From the NCBI RefSeq assembly GCF_026625785.1, contig NZ_CP113063.1, forward strand, positions 1,550,001 through 1,614,000: a stretch of DNA of 64,000 bases, given 5' to 3'. Positions 45,630-54,507 of this stretch are shown here, in pieces. Source of the stretch: Gordonia sp. SL306. Its GTDB lineage: Bacteria; Actinomycetota; Actinomycetes; Mycobacteriales; Mycobacteriaceae. The first letter of the stretch is position 1; each line of letters opens with the position of its first letter. The position numbers and the translations under genes were made by a program. A model generated the notes under the pieces. That model was not told the DNA's origin. It saw nothing but the letters and a program-made list of their open reading frames with translations, and searched no databases.

Positions 45630-47201
45630 TCAGCGCGGGTACGTGATGATCTCCTGTCCGGTTCTGGGGTTGCGCCAGGTGATGGTGCGGTCCGTGTGCA
45701 TGGTCGGGAGCCACAAGCCTTGGTGTTTGCGCTGATGGTCGGGTCGACACATCGGTGCGAGATTTTCGGGCACGGTCCAGCCACCGACGTGCGGCGCACG
45801 ATGGTCGAAGGCCACCAGGTGGTCGATCTCGCACTGATCGGCAGGCATGCCGCAATACGGGTATCGGCAATAGTGATCCGAGAGCAGGATCTCGCCACGT
45901 ATCCGTGTTGACGGTGTGTAGATGAGCGCTCCCGGCGGCGGAAGGTCGAAGCCGCCGTGCCCGGTCCGATCGACCGGTGGTGCGGGGCCGCGGTCACGGA
46001 CCAGCAGGCCTGCCGACCGATCTCGAGGGGCTTCCGGCAGCGATACGACCCGAGCGCGGCTGCTCAGATCCGCCGCCAACACCGGGTCGATCGCGCCGTA
46101 GCCCCGGAGCCGGGGGACCTCGATGCCGAGGGGATCGAGGACGACGGTCAGTTCGGGCAGCACGAGCTCAGACTGCGGTTCTGCGTCAGTGAATTCAGCG
46201 TTTCCATCATCGGATTCGTCCCTGGAATCCGGCCGAATCACGGCGGCGTCGCCCGCAGCCTGCGAATCCGAGTTGCCGGCGCGGCAACCGTCTCCGCCGC
46301 AGGTGCACTCGAGTCGGGCGCCCAGTCCGGCCAGTTCGGCGAATGCCGCCACGCGTTGTCGGCCTATGGTGCGCCGGTCGTTCCGGCACACTCTGGCAGC
46401 GATCAAGGCCGCTATCTGTTCACGCAGGGCCACGCCGTGTTCGGCCGGTACGCAGGCATCGATGTTCGCGTGTCCGGAGCTGTCATTGGTGATGGTCAGG
46501 TTCTGCCAGGTTTCGGCGAACGCATCGCGGGCTTCGGCGGCGGCCGCCGGGTCGAGGCTGATGACGAGTGCTTCGAGTTCATCGCGCAACACGGCGTCGG
46601 TCGATGGATGCGAGGACAGTTCCAGCGCACGGTCTTCCAGATCCAGCGGAGCATCCTCGACCGATGCGTCGCAGGGATCACCGCACTCGTCGTCGGCCAC
46701 CCCATCGGAGTCGAGGTCGTCCACCTGGGAATCGTCGATCGACGTCTCGGTGTCTGAGGCCTCTGCATCCGGCTCGACAGCAGGACTCGGCACCGGCGCC
46801 GACTCGAGGGCGTGCACCATCACCGACATCCGGTGCGTGCTCACGTCGCCGGCGAGATAGGCCAGGCGGATCTTGGGGCGACGTTGCAGTGCATCGCCCA
46901 GCTTGTACCAGGTGCCGGCTTTGATCCGTGACATCCCCAGTTGCAGAGAGATCTCCCCGACAGCGGCTTTGTCGGCCTGATTGCGCACCATCATCTGCCG
47001 CTCCGCCGACAGCGCGAACAACACCTCGTCATGAGCCGCCTGCCCGATCCGAAAGGCCAAGAGCACCGCCCGCGCCTCGGCCTGCCGACTCAACCGCACC
47101 AGGTCCCGAGCCGCATCAGCCACCTGCTCAGCACGCAGCGACGACACAATGGCATCGCCGGCTGCGGCATCATCCGCAAAGGCATCCGAGAAGGTGAACA
47201 C
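45630..47201 (-). CDS. DUF222 / HNH endonuclease domain protein (13E12 type)
   Basis: About 523 residues: DUF222 in the N-terminal two-thirds (RMSVMVHALESAP, LECTCGGDGC), then an HNH domain near the C-terminus (YCRYPYCGMPADQCEIDHLVAFDHR, NLAPMCRPDHQRKHQ). An Asp-rich linker lies in the middle. The family is found in many copies in Mycobacterium, Gordonia and Rhodococcus (REP13E12 in M. tuberculosis), and its role is uncertain. The start is not decided: GTG at 47201 begins the conserved part; an in-frame TTG lies at 47267. Confidence 0.85.
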   Translation of the reverse strand: MFTFSDAFADDAAAGDAIVSSLRAEQVADAARDLVRLSRQAEARAVLLAFRIGQAAHDEVLFALSAERQMMVRNQADKAAVGEISLQLGMSRIKAGTWYKLGDALQRRPKIRLAYLAGDVSTHRMSVMVHALESAPVPSPAVEPDAEASDTETSIDDSQVDDLDSDGVADDECGDPCDASVEDAPLDLEDRALELSSHPSTDAVLRDELEALVISLDPAAAAEARDAFAETWQNLTITNDSSGHANIDACVPAEHGVALREQIAALIAARVCRNDRRTIGRQRVAAFAELAGLGARLECTCGGDGCRAGNSDSQAAGDAAVIRPDSRDESDDGNAEFTDAEPQSELVLPELTVVLDPLGIEVPRLRGYGAIDPVLAADLSSRARVVSLPEAPRDRSAGLLVRDRGPAPPVDRTGHGGFDLPPPGALIYTPSTRIRGEILLSDHYCRYPYCGMPADQCEIDHLVAFDHRAPHVGGWTVPENLAPMCRPDHQRKHQGLWLPTMHTDRTITWRNPRTGQEIITYPR

Positions 47202-47402
47202 GGCTGGACTTTCGTGAGATCCTCGCGGACACCGCGAAGGACAAGATCGACAGGACACCAACAACATTCGCCCGTCAACAAAAGAAGCACACCCGCGTCA
47301 CATCAACTACGACAAGACTAAACCGCCCCACCGACAAACTCGGACAGGACGAGGTCAACGCCAGATCATCAGGTCGTTGTCGCCGCCGAACCCGTGACCG
47401 GA
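47202..47402. other. Gene-free stretch upstream of the HNH gene
   Basis: This 201-bp gap between the HNH gene and the cupin gene is relatively AT-rich around 47270-47320 and should hold the HNH promoter. I see no repeat, RNA gene or clear operator. Confidence 0.5.
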
Positions 47403-47861
47403 CTACTCCTTGTCACACCCGGGAGCAGGCGCGTCCTCCGACAACGGCTTGCCCAGCGGGAGGAGGTACAGCACATCGAGGACCACCGGCGTGTTGCCGA
47501 GATTGCGCCCGGCGTGAGTGTTGGCCTGTCCGTGCGGCTCTCGGATGATCTCGCCCGGGCGATAGATCGTCGGGACACAATCGGGCCCGGGATGGGTGAA
47601 GGTACCCGAGCGGATCAGTCCGACCAGATCCCCGTCGTGATAGTGCCAACCGGTTGTCCCGCCCGGCGCGACCGTGATCTCGCGGACCGCGACGTGGACC
47701 CCCTTGGGAACAAAGGGCAGGAGTCCGGCCGGGATGTCCCCTTCGGCAAGGGTCACCGCCGAGATGCCCGACGACGGCGTCGCCGCCGCCTGAGCCGGCA
47801 GGAAACCTGCGACAACGGTCACTGCGACGACACCCACGATGGCCCTGATGAGCTGTTTCAT
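47403..47861 (-). CDS. Exported cupin-domain protein
   Basis: A 152-residue protein with a signal peptide (MKQLIRAIVGVVAVTVVAG, cleavage near AQAAA) and one cupin barrel: GTTGWHYHDGDLVGLI provides the two His and one acidic metal ligand, and GEIIREPHGQANTHAG the second motif. Probably a metal-binding extracytoplasmic protein or small dioxygenase-like enzyme. The ATG at 47861 is preferred over a GTG one codon upstream. Confidence 0.82.
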   Translation of the reverse strand: MKQLIRAIVGVVAVTVVAGFLPAQAAATPSSGISAVTLAEGDIPAGLLPFVPKGVHVAVREITVAPGGTTGWHYHDGDLVGLIRSGTFTHPGPDCVPTIYRPGEIIREPHGQANTHAGRNLGNTPVVLDVLYLLPLGKPLSEDAPAPGCDKE

Positions 47862-47944
47862 CACTGGACCGTACCGCCGTCACCGGGCAGGACAGCCGGT
47901 TTCGCGCGCACACGCCGGGCCGCGCCGACAACCGGCTCATAGGT

Positions 47945-49414
47945 CTACGCGCTCTGCCGCTCCTCCACCCGCGGCGCACGCTCGTCCGGCTGCGACCCTT
48001 CGCGTGGCCGACCGAGACTGTCGAGCACACCGATCGCGTTGCGCGCGAACACCTGCTGCTCGGTGATGGCCAGCTGGGTACGGCTGCGGCTGGTGAACGC
48101 GAAGAACCAGTCGACGAGTGTCGTGAACCGATTACGGAAACCCACCAGGTACAGCAGATGCAGGAAGAGCCATCCCAGCCAGGCGACGAAACCCGAGAAC
48201 TCGATGCTGCGCGAGGTGCCCGGGATGGGGATCTTCGCGACCGCACTGAAACGGGCGATGGTGGCCATCGAGCCCTTGTCCCAGTAGGAGAACGGTTTAC
48301 GCGACGCCGGGTCCGCTCCGCGCAGCCCCGCCCGGATCGCCGCAGTAGCGTACTTCGCCCCCTGGATCGCGCCCTGCGCCATCCCGGGTACACCCTCGAC
48401 CGCCATCAGGTCACCGACGACGAAGACGTTCGGCTGCCCGGTCACCGTGAGGTCGGCCCCGACCTTCACCCGGCCCGCGCGATCGAGTTCGACCCCGCTC
48501 TGCTCGGCCAGCTGACGACCCAGCGGACTGGCCGAGACGCCTGCCGACCACACCTTGCACTGACTCTCGATCCGCCGCGTGGTGCCGTCCTGGTCCTTCA
48601 CCACGAGACCGTGGTAGTCCATGTCGACCACCATCGCCCCGAGCTGGATCTCCACCCCGTTCTTCGCCAGCCGCTTTGCGGCACGCCGACTCAGCTTGCC
48701 GCCGTACGGCGGCAACACAGCAGGCGCGGCGTCCAGGAGGATCACCCGCGACTCGGTCGGATCGATGTTGCGGAAAGATCCCCGCAGTGTCTTGGTGGCC
48801 ATCTCGGCGATCTGTCCGGCCATCTCGACGCCGGTCGCCCCCGCGCCCACCACCACGAACGTGAGCAGGCGCGCGCGTTCGTCCGGGTCGTCGGAGAGTT
48901 CGGCCTGTTCGAAGGCGCCGAGGATGCGTCCCCGCAGCTCCAGGGCATCGTCGATGGTCTTCAATCCGGGTGCGTACTCGGCGAACTGATCGTTGCCGAA
49001 GTACGACTGGTCGGCCCCCGCCGCGACGATCAGACTGTCGAACGACGTCTCGGTGACGCGCTCCAGCAGCCGCGACGTGACACTGCGCCGCTCCAGGTCG
49101 ATGGTCTCCACCTCACCCAGGACGACCGTGGTGTTGCCCTGCTTGCGCAGCACCACCCGAAGCGCAGGTGCGATCTGACCTTCCGAGATCAGTCCGGTGG
49201 CGACCTGATAGAGCAGCGGCTGGAACAGGTGATGGGTGGTGCGGGCGATCACTGTGACGTCGACGTCGGCCTTGGCCAGTTGTCGCGCGGCGGTGAGCCC
49301 GCCGAATCCCGAGCCGATGATCACCACGCGATGACGTGTGCCGTCACCAGTGATCGGTGCCTCGGTTGGTTTGTCGTCGGTGGTGTTGTCGTCGACGGCT
49401 TTGTCGTCGTTCAT
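47945..49414 (-). CDS. ndh: Type II NADH dehydrogenase (NDH-2)
   Basis: A 489-residue single-subunit NADH:quinone oxidoreductase: RVVIIGSGFGGLTAARQL (FAD), VVVGAGATGVEMAGQIAE (NADH), NVFVVGDLMAVEGVPGMAQGAIQGAKYAA-type segment near 365-395 and a C-terminal membrane-anchoring region around FVAWLGWLFLHLLYLVGFRN. It passes electrons from NADH to menaquinone without pumping protons. ATG 49414 follows GGAGGG. Confidence 0.9.
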   Translation of the reverse strand: MNDDKAVDDNTTDDKPTEAPITGDGTRHRVVIIGSGFGGLTAARQLAKADVDVTVIARTTHHLFQPLLYQVATGLISEGQIAPALRVVLRKQGNTTVVLGEVETIDLERRSVTSRLLERVTETSFDSLIVAAGADQSYFGNDQFAEYAPGLKTIDDALELRGRILGAFEQAELSDDPDERARLLTFVVVGAGATGVEMAGQIAEMATKTLRGSFRNIDPTESRVILLDAAPAVLPPYGGKLSRRAAKRLAKNGVEIQLGAMVVDMDYHGLVVKDQDGTTRRIESQCKVWSAGVSASPLGRQLAEQSGVELDRAGRVKVGADLTVTGQPNVFVVGDLMAVEGVPGMAQGAIQGAKYATAAIRAGLRGADPASRKPFSYWDKGSMATIARFSAVAKIPIPGTSRSIEFSGFVAWLGWLFLHLLYLVGFRNRFTTLVDWFFAFTSRSRTQLAITEQQVFARNAIGVLDSLGRPREGSQPDERAPRVEERQSA

Positions 49415-49577
49415 GCAGCTGCCCTCCAGAAGAGATCTCCGGGACACCCAGGCGGACGATGCCTCTGACAGTTGCGCTCCACGCCGGTTGATTCCGGCCT
49501 CGCCAGTCGCAATCTCCAGAATAGCGAAGAACCCGCCGGACGGCGAACCGTACATCTCGATGCACGTCGACCGCCGG

Positions 49578-50033
49578 TCAGGATGCTGCCAGGATGTTCT
49601 TCAATTGGTTGATATCAAGTGTCGCAGCAAGATCCGCGATGGTCACACCTGCCAGCGAGGCCCGCCAGGCCTGCTCGGCGGCGGCCATCACCTTCGCGAT
49701 TCCGCACGCGGACACGCACTGCTCCGGCGGTGCGGCGAGGATGCCCTGCTGCCGGATCTCGGTACATCGGAATGCCGGCTCCTTGCCGTCCACCGCCTGG
49801 ACCACGTCGAGCACCGTGATGGTCTCGGGAGCACGCGTCAGGGCATAGCCGCCGTCGCGCCCCTCGGCCGGGAGGATCAGGTCCGCGCGCGCCAACGCCT
49901 GCAGATGCTTCGCGAGGTAGGTCTTGGACACTCCGTGCAACTCCGCGAGGCGGCCTGCCGGCACCGGGCGATCGGACTGACTCAGCACCACACAGCAGTG
50001 CAGAGACCACTCCACGCCGGTCGAGAGCTTCAT
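49578..50033 (-). CDS. Rrf2-family regulator with cysteine cluster
   Basis: A 151-residue Rrf2 protein: winged helix (GVEWSLHCCVVLSQ, AELHGVSKTYLAKHLQALARADLI, GRDGGYALTRAPETITVLDVVQAVDG) and cysteines in FRCTEIRQ and PPEQCVSACGIAK, in the region where NsrR and IscR bind Fe-S clusters. It may sense redox or NO. It follows the SDR-like gene by four bases, so they are co-transcribed. Confidence 0.87.
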   Translation of the reverse strand: MKLSTGVEWSLHCCVVLSQSDRPVPAGRLAELHGVSKTYLAKHLQALARADLILPAEGRDGGYALTRAPETITVLDVVQAVDGKEPAFRCTEIRQQGILAAPPEQCVSACGIAKVMAAAEQAWRASLAGVTIADLAATLDINQLKNILAAS

Positions 50034-50037
50034 GGCG

Positions 50038-50796
50038 TCAGCCTATCGGCGCACGTGAATCGAGCCAGTCGTCGAAGGTCGTCGGCGCGATCCAGGCATC
50101 GGCGCCCGGCGTGGGGACGAGAGCCGCGTTGTCGAGGATCGCGCCGAAGTACCCCGCGTCGAGGTCGCTCTGCACAGATCGTCGATCGCCGGTCGAGGTG
50201 AACAACCGTCGGACCAGTTCGTCGATACCCAGCGCCTCGGGCCCCGCGATCTCGGCGGTCCCGTTGACCGGCGTCCCGAGCGCGATGTCACTGACCCGGC
50301 CGACGACGTCTCGCGAGGCGATGGGCTGCAGGTGCGCAGGCGTCGCGTGCACCACGTCGCCGCGGGTCCCCGCGTCGGCGATGCCGGCGACGAACTCGAA
50401 GAACTGCGTCGACCGCACGATCGAGTACGGGATGGGCCCGGCCTGGACCAGCTCTTCCTGTGCGAGCTTGGCGCGCATGTACCCGGAGTCGGTGAGCCGG
50501 TCGGCACCCACGATCGACAGGATCACGTGATGCCCGACCCCGGCAGTCTGCTCGGCGGTGAGCAGATGACTGGTCGAGGCGCGGAAGAATTCGAGGACGT
50601 CATCGTCCTGCCACGACGGCGAGTTGGTGAGGTCGACGACGACGTCGGCACCCGCGACCGCTTCGGCGACGCCCTTGCCGGTGGTCGTGTCCACGCCGGC
50701 GCTGCGCCCGAGCGCCACCACGTCGTGCCCGGCCGCGGCCACCTTCTCCTCGACCTGACTCCCGATGAGCCCGTTCCCGAAAATGACGATCTTCAT
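50038..50796 (-). CDS. NAD(P)-binding SDR/NmrA-like protein
   Basis: A 252-residue atypical short-chain dehydrogenase with the N-terminal Rossmann motif GNGLIGSQV and a HVILSIVGADRL strand; RAKLAQEELVQAGPIPYSIVRSTQFFEF resembles NmrA/YwnB-type proteins. ATG 50796 has AGGAGGAG. It is first in an operon with the Rrf2 regulator and faces an ArsR gene; Rrf2-SDR pairs of this kind often respond to electrophile stress. Confidence 0.82.
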   Translation of the reverse strand: MKIVIFGNGLIGSQVEEKVAAAGHDVVALGRSAGVDTTTGKGVAEAVAGADVVVDLTNSPSWQDDDVLEFFRASTSHLLTAEQTAGVGHHVILSIVGADRLTDSGYMRAKLAQEELVQAGPIPYSIVRSTQFFEFVAGIADAGTRGDVVHATPAHLQPIASRDVVGRVSDIALGTPVNGTAEIAGPEALGIDELVRRLFTSTGDRRSVQSDLDAGYFGAILDNAALVPTPGADAWIAPTTFDDWLDSRAPIG

Positions 50797-50816
50797 CTCA
50801 CATCTCCTCCTCGATT

Positions 50817-50907
50817 ACTCGGATATCTATGGTCTTAGTTTACTACGACACTCTCTATCCGAGTCAATGTCTGGTCGATCACGGTTGACGCGTCGGATAT
50901 TTCCGAC
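50817..50907. promoter_or_regulatory. Cluster of operator-like inverted repeats in the SDR/ArsR divergent region
   Basis: ACTCGGATA (50817-50825) and TATCCGAGT (50856-50864) are perfect inverted arms 30 bases apart. A compact palindrome, GTCGGATATTTCCGAC, occupies 50892-50907, just before the ArsR start. The TCGGATA motif is shared by all. The Rrf2 and ArsR proteins encoded on each side are the candidate binders. Confidence 0.6.
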
Positions 50908-50922
50908 ATATTGTCTCGTCCC

Positions 50923-51237
50923 GTGACCACCTCCGACGACGTGTTCCTGGCGCTGGCCAATCCGGTCCGCCGCCGGTTGTTGGAGTTGCTCGCCGCCGAA
51001 CCCACGGCCGCCGGCGATCTCGGTGCGCGTTTCGCGCTGAGCCGCTCGTCGGTCGCCGAACACCTGAAGGTTCTGAAGGACGCCGGGCTCGTCACCGACG
51101 AGGCTCGCGGGCGACACCGGATCTATCACCTGACCCCAGACCCGCTCGCCGAGCTGAGCGACTGGCTCCACCCCTTCGAACGCTTCTGGCGTGCCCGACT
51201 GACCGATATCGCCGACATCGCAGAGGACCTCGAATGA
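50923..51237 (+). CDS. ArsR-family regulator
   Basis: A 104-residue winged-helix protein: VFLALANPVRRRLLELLAAEPTAAGDLGARFALSRSSVAEHLKVLKDAGLVTDEARGRHRIYHL. It has no metal-binding cysteines, like the ArsR proteins that pair with an SRPBCC (AHSA1) gene. GTG 50923 is preferred; TTG 50911 is in frame. It overlaps the next gene by four bases. Confidence 0.85.
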   Translation: MTTSDDVFLALANPVRRRLLELLAAEPTAAGDLGARFALSRSSVAEHLKVLKDAGLVTDEARGRHRIYHLTPDPLAELSDWLHPFERFWRARLTDIADIAEDLE

Positions 51238-51650
51238 CCACCGATTCCACCGACCAGCACGCGGTGATCCGCGTCGATCAGTTCGTCGCGGCCCGCCCCG
51301 AAACCGTCTGGCGCACCCTCACCGAACCGGAGCTGGTGCAGCGCTGGTGGGCAGCCGGCGACATCAGGCCGGAGGTCGGACACGAGTTCACCCTGGACAT
51401 GCCCGGTTTCGGTCGCCAGCCGTGCCGGGTCCTCGAAGCCGATCCGCCCTCCCGGTTGGTCTACACGTTCTCCGCCAACTGGACGCTCACCTGGACCCTG
51501 GTGCCGGAGGGAAAAGGCACACGCCTCCTGCTCGAGCACTCCGGCTTCGACCTCGGCGACACACGGATGGCCGCGGCATTCGACCGGATGGGTCCGGGGT
51601 GGCGAGACGTCGTCCTGCCGCGGCTCGCCGATCTCGTACCGGAGATCTGA
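51234..51650 (+). CDS. SRPBCC/AHSA1-like protein
   Basis: A 138-residue Aha1-C-terminal-like protein: DQFVAARPETVWRTLTEPELVQRWWAAGDIRPEVGHEF and TRLLLEHSGFDLGDTRMAAAFDRMGPGWRDVVLPRL are the usual family blocks. ArsR-AHSA1 pairs are common in actinobacteria; the ligand is unknown. Translation is coupled to the ArsR gene. Confidence 0.83.
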   Translation: MTTDSTDQHAVIRVDQFVAARPETVWRTLTEPELVQRWWAAGDIRPEVGHEFTLDMPGFGRQPCRVLEADPPSRLVYTFSANWTLTWTLVPEGKGTRLLLEHSGFDLGDTRMAAAFDRMGPGWRDVVLPRLADLVPEI

Positions 51651-51733
51651 CCCCGTCCGGCACCCCGGAAAGCCGCGGCGCCGATATCCTGACGTGCATC
51701 GCGGGTGCCCATCCCCGCCGATCGGAGGCCGCC

Positions 51734-52090
51734 ATGACATCTGCATCGATCGATCCGGACGTCCCGCCGAGCGGTCCGGGCTGCGTCGAATGCACCAGCG
51801 ACGGCTCGTGGTGGGTGCATCTGCGTCGCTGCGCGCAATGCGGTCACGTCGGCTGCTGCGACGACTCACTGCACCGCCACGCGCGCCGGCACGCGGAAGC
51901 GACCGGCCACCGCGTCATCCAGAGCTATGAGCCCGGCGAGGAGTGGTTCTGGGACTTCACCACCGAGGAGTTGTTCGCCGGGCCGGCGCTGGCAGCGCCC
52001 AACGAGCACCCGGCCTCGCAGGGTGTGCCGGGTCCGCGCGAGCGGCTCCCCGAGGACTGGCGCGCGCAGTTGGGGTCACGGGATTCCTGA
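51734..52090 (+). CDS. UBP-type zinc-finger protein
   Basis: A 118-residue protein with a ZnF-UBP-like domain: GCVECTSDGSWWVHLRRCAQCGHVGCCDDSLHRHARRHAEATGHRVIQSYEPGEEWFWD. Its CxxC, CxxC and spaced His residues fit zinc binding. Such small UBP proteins are frequent in actinobacteria, without a known function. ATG 51734 follows GGAGG. It stands alone. Confidence 0.8.
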   Translation: MTSASIDPDVPPSGPGCVECTSDGSWWVHLRRCAQCGHVGCCDDSLHRHARRHAEATGHRVIQSYEPGEEWFWDFTTEELFAGPALAAPNEHPASQGVPGPRERLPEDWRAQLGSRDS

Positions 52091-52199
52091 CCCGAGCGAG
52101 TAACTGGCTCTGACCAGTACCAATCCACCTCCGCTGAGGGTTCTCCCAGGAACGGTCCGTACACTTGCCCGACGCAGGGGAAGGGATCCGATCGGGGAG

Positions 52200-53516
52200 G
52201 TGCGGTTGCAGACCGTCGACGACACCACAGAACAAGTACATACAGACGCCGGACCGCCGGGGGGCGGCTCGACCGGCGTCGCGGCGGAACCTCGGAAGAA
52301 AACGTCATCGGGCCGCGCGCACACCGCCGACTTCGTGCGCGTCCTGCTCTTCGCAGGCGTGGTCGTCGCGCACAGCGTCAACGCCATCAACACCACTCCC
52401 GACGTGATCCGCTCGGCCAACCTCGTCGGCACGATCTGCCACCTCACCCGCTACGGCTTCGTCGCGGTGACGTTGTTCGTCCTGGTACTCAGCACCCGCG
52501 GCAAACCGATGTCACCCGTCGCGTTCTGGCGAAGACGATTCGGCATGGTGGTCGGCCCGTACCTGGTGTGGACCCTTCTCTACTCCCTGACCGATCACGT
52601 GATCATCTCCGACAACCCGTGGCCCACCCCGGCCCGCTTCTTCAGCGATCTCGGCCAGGACGTGGTCACCGGCGAGGGCAAGTACCAGCTCTACTTCCTG
52701 CTGATCTCCATGCAGATCTATCTGGCGTTCCCCCTGGTCTCATGGATTCTCGATCGCACGGCTCACCGCCCGTGGCGGGTCCTCGGCGTGGCCACCGTGA
52801 TCCAGCTGGCAGCGTTCGTGTTCTACCAGTACCTCCCCCGCCCGGCCGGACCGACGTGGACCCTGGTCTACGACAACCTGTGGAAGACGCTGCCGATGTA
52901 CGCCCTGTTCATCGCGATCGGAGCGCTGGCCGCCGTGCACCACGAGACGATGAACGAGTGGCTGCGGACCCACGCGGTCGCAGTGATCTCCGCATGCGGG
53001 ATCGGTACCGCGTTCAGTGTCGGCGCCTATCTCCTGGCCACCTCCCCCGGCAACGTCCCGCTGCAGGCGAACACCCCGTGGAATCCCGTCAACCTGCCGT
53101 GGTTCCTCGCCGGTCTGACGCTTCTCTGGATGCTGGCGCTGGTCTGGAACGCACGCCGGGAATCTGGCCGCGCGATGTCGTCTAAGGCGGTGTCGTATGC
53201 GTCGTTCCGCGCCTTCGGCGTCTTCGCCGTACATCCGCTGATCCTCGACATCCTCGGCCGGACCGGCTTCATCGGGGCACTGTTCGGCTGGTTCCCGCAC
53301 TCCGCGGCGATCCGCACCACACTGCTGACGGCGGTTGTCCTCGCGCTGTCGCTGGTCGTTGTCGACATCCTGCTGCGCACCCCGGTGAGCAAATGGCTCA
53401 CTGCACGCCCCCGAGTCCCGGTGCGCCGACGGGCGAAGCCCGCCGTCGCCACCATCGTGCAGTCGGTCCCGGATCCGCAGGAGAGCGCTGCCGCGAGTGC
53501 GGCACCGGGACGCTAA
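52200..53516 (+). CDS. Membrane acyltransferase, family 3 (OafA/YrhL-like)
   Basis: A 438-residue protein with a cytoplasmic N-terminal tail of about 45 residues and roughly ten membrane helices. It has ADFVRVLLFAGVVVAHS (with the conserved His in helix 1), RRRFGMVVGPYLVWTLLYS, FLLISMQIYLAFPLVSWIL and SFRAFGVFAVHPLILDIL. These enzymes O-acylate envelope sugars or lipids. GTG at 52200 is the start given; TTG at 52206 is better spaced from GGGGAGG. Its stop overlaps the stop of the convergent flavin reductase. Confidence 0.83.
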   Translation: MRLQTVDDTTEQVHTDAGPPGGGSTGVAAEPRKKTSSGRAHTADFVRVLLFAGVVVAHSVNAINTTPDVIRSANLVGTICHLTRYGFVAVTLFVLVLSTRGKPMSPVAFWRRRFGMVVGPYLVWTLLYSLTDHVIISDNPWPTPARFFSDLGQDVVTGEGKYQLYFLLISMQIYLAFPLVSWILDRTAHRPWRVLGVATVIQLAAFVFYQYLPRPAGPTWTLVYDNLWKTLPMYALFIAIGALAAVHHETMNEWLRTHAVAVISACGIGTAFSVGAYLLATSPGNVPLQANTPWNPVNLPWFLAGLTLLWMLALVWNARRESGRAMSSKAVSYASFRAFGVFAVHPLILDILGRTGFIGALFGWFPHSAAIRTTLLTAVVLALSLVVVDILLRTPVSKWLTARPRVPVRRRAKPAVATIVQSVPDPQESAAASAAPGR

Positions 53517-54010
53517 ACCGCGAGACGGCCGAAGCCACTCCGGTGAAAGATCAATGGACTGCCGGACTCCGGATGCTCCACCGCATGGAGTTCCAATAAC
53601 ACGATGAGGTGATCGCCCGCCTCCACCTCGCGGTAGATGGTGGTGTCGAACCGGGCGAGCCCCCCGTCGAGCGTGACCGCCCCGTCGCCCGACGCCTTGA
53701 GCGCGATGTCGTCGAAGCGATGCTCGACCGGGCCCGCAAGCTGACGGCAGACCTCACCGTGATGGTCGGCGAGGATCGTCACGCCCAGGTGTTTGGCACG
53801 GCGGAGATCCGGCCAGGTCTTGGAGGTGTTCGCCACCGAGAAGGACACCAGCGGCGGGTCGAGGCTGACACTGCTGAAGGAACTCGCGGCCAATCCGGTC
53901 AACACCCCGTCGACCTCGGCCGCGACGGCGACCACACCGGTCGGGAACACACCGAATGCCTTGCGCAGCTTCGCCGGATCGAGATCCTGATTGGTGCGGA
54001 GCTCACTCAT
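53513..54010 (-). CDS. Flavin reductase-like FMN-binding protein
   Basis: A 165-residue split-barrel flavin reductase: LRKAFGVFPTGVVAVAAEVDG, GLAASSFSSVSLDPPLVSFSVAN, and FHRSGFGRL at the end. It reduces FMN with NAD(P)H for two-component monooxygenases. Its ATG overlaps the stop of the FMN reductase gene (ATGA at 54007-54010). It is the fourth gene in the sulfur operon and can serve the LLM monooxygenase or the SfnB-like enzyme. Confidence 0.88.
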   Translation of the reverse strand: MSELRTNQDLDPAKLRKAFGVFPTGVVAVAAEVDGVLTGLAASSFSSVSLDPPLVSFSVANTSKTWPDLRRAKHLGVTILADHHGEVCRQLAGPVEHRFDDIALKASGDGAVTLDGGLARFDTTIYREVEAGDHLIVLLELHAVEHPESGSPLIFHRSGFGRLAV

Positions 54011-54507
54011 GAACGCCCTCCCAGCAGCGAGGTGACCGTCGGCCCGGTCTCGGCCAGCCACTGCGCGTAGGCCTGCGGATCGTCGTACGCGGCATCCACC
54101 ACATAGAGCGCGCGGCCCGGCACGGTGCCGCCGATCTCGGTGAGAACCGGCCGCAGCGTCAGTTCCGGTGACAGCGAATGGGCTGGACTGCCGCCGAGCA
54201 TCAGGGGGATCGCAACCCCCGACAGCCCGGTACCACCCGCGAACCGGTCGAGGAACAACTTGAGCAACCCGGTGTAGGCGGCCTTGTAGGTCGGGCTCGC
54301 GAACACGACGAGATCGGCCTTCCCGACCTGCTCCACCAGCGCGGCGATCCCGTCGTCGGACCAGTCGAGGACGGCCGCACCGAGCGTGGCGAGATCGACG
54401 ATCACATCGGGCTCGGCGCCGCTGAGTTGGGTGGCGACATAGGTTGCCGCGGTGAGTGTTCGGCTCGCGGGCTTGGGATTTCCGACGACGACGGCGGTGA
54501 CGGTCAT
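54007..54507 (-). CDS. NAD(P)H-dependent FMN reductase (SsuE/MsuE-like)
   Basis: A 166-residue flavodoxin-fold reductase: TAVVVGNPKPASRTLTAATYVATQL, VDLATLGAAVLDW, ASPTYKAAYTGLLKLFLDR, and PLMLGGSPAHSLSPEL. It supplies reduced FMN for sulfonate/sulfone cleavage. The start overlaps the stop of the LLM monooxygenase gene (ATGA at 54504-54507). Having two different flavin reductases in one operon is notable. Confidence 0.88.
   Translation of the reverse strand: MTVTAVVVGNPKPASRTLTAATYVATQLSGAEPDVIVDLATLGAAVLDWSDDGIAALVEQVGKADLVVFASPTYKAAYTGLLKLFLDRFAGGTGLSGVAIPLMLGGSPAHSLSPELTLRPVLTEIGGTVPGRALYVVDAAYDDPQAYAQWLAETGPTVTSLLGGRS

Noticed and set aside
45630..47201. The HNH/DUF222 gene as a homing endonuclease or part of a mobile element.
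   Set aside because: DUF222-HNH proteins are common chromosomal genes in this order; no terminal repeats, target duplication or accessory mobility gene is visible.
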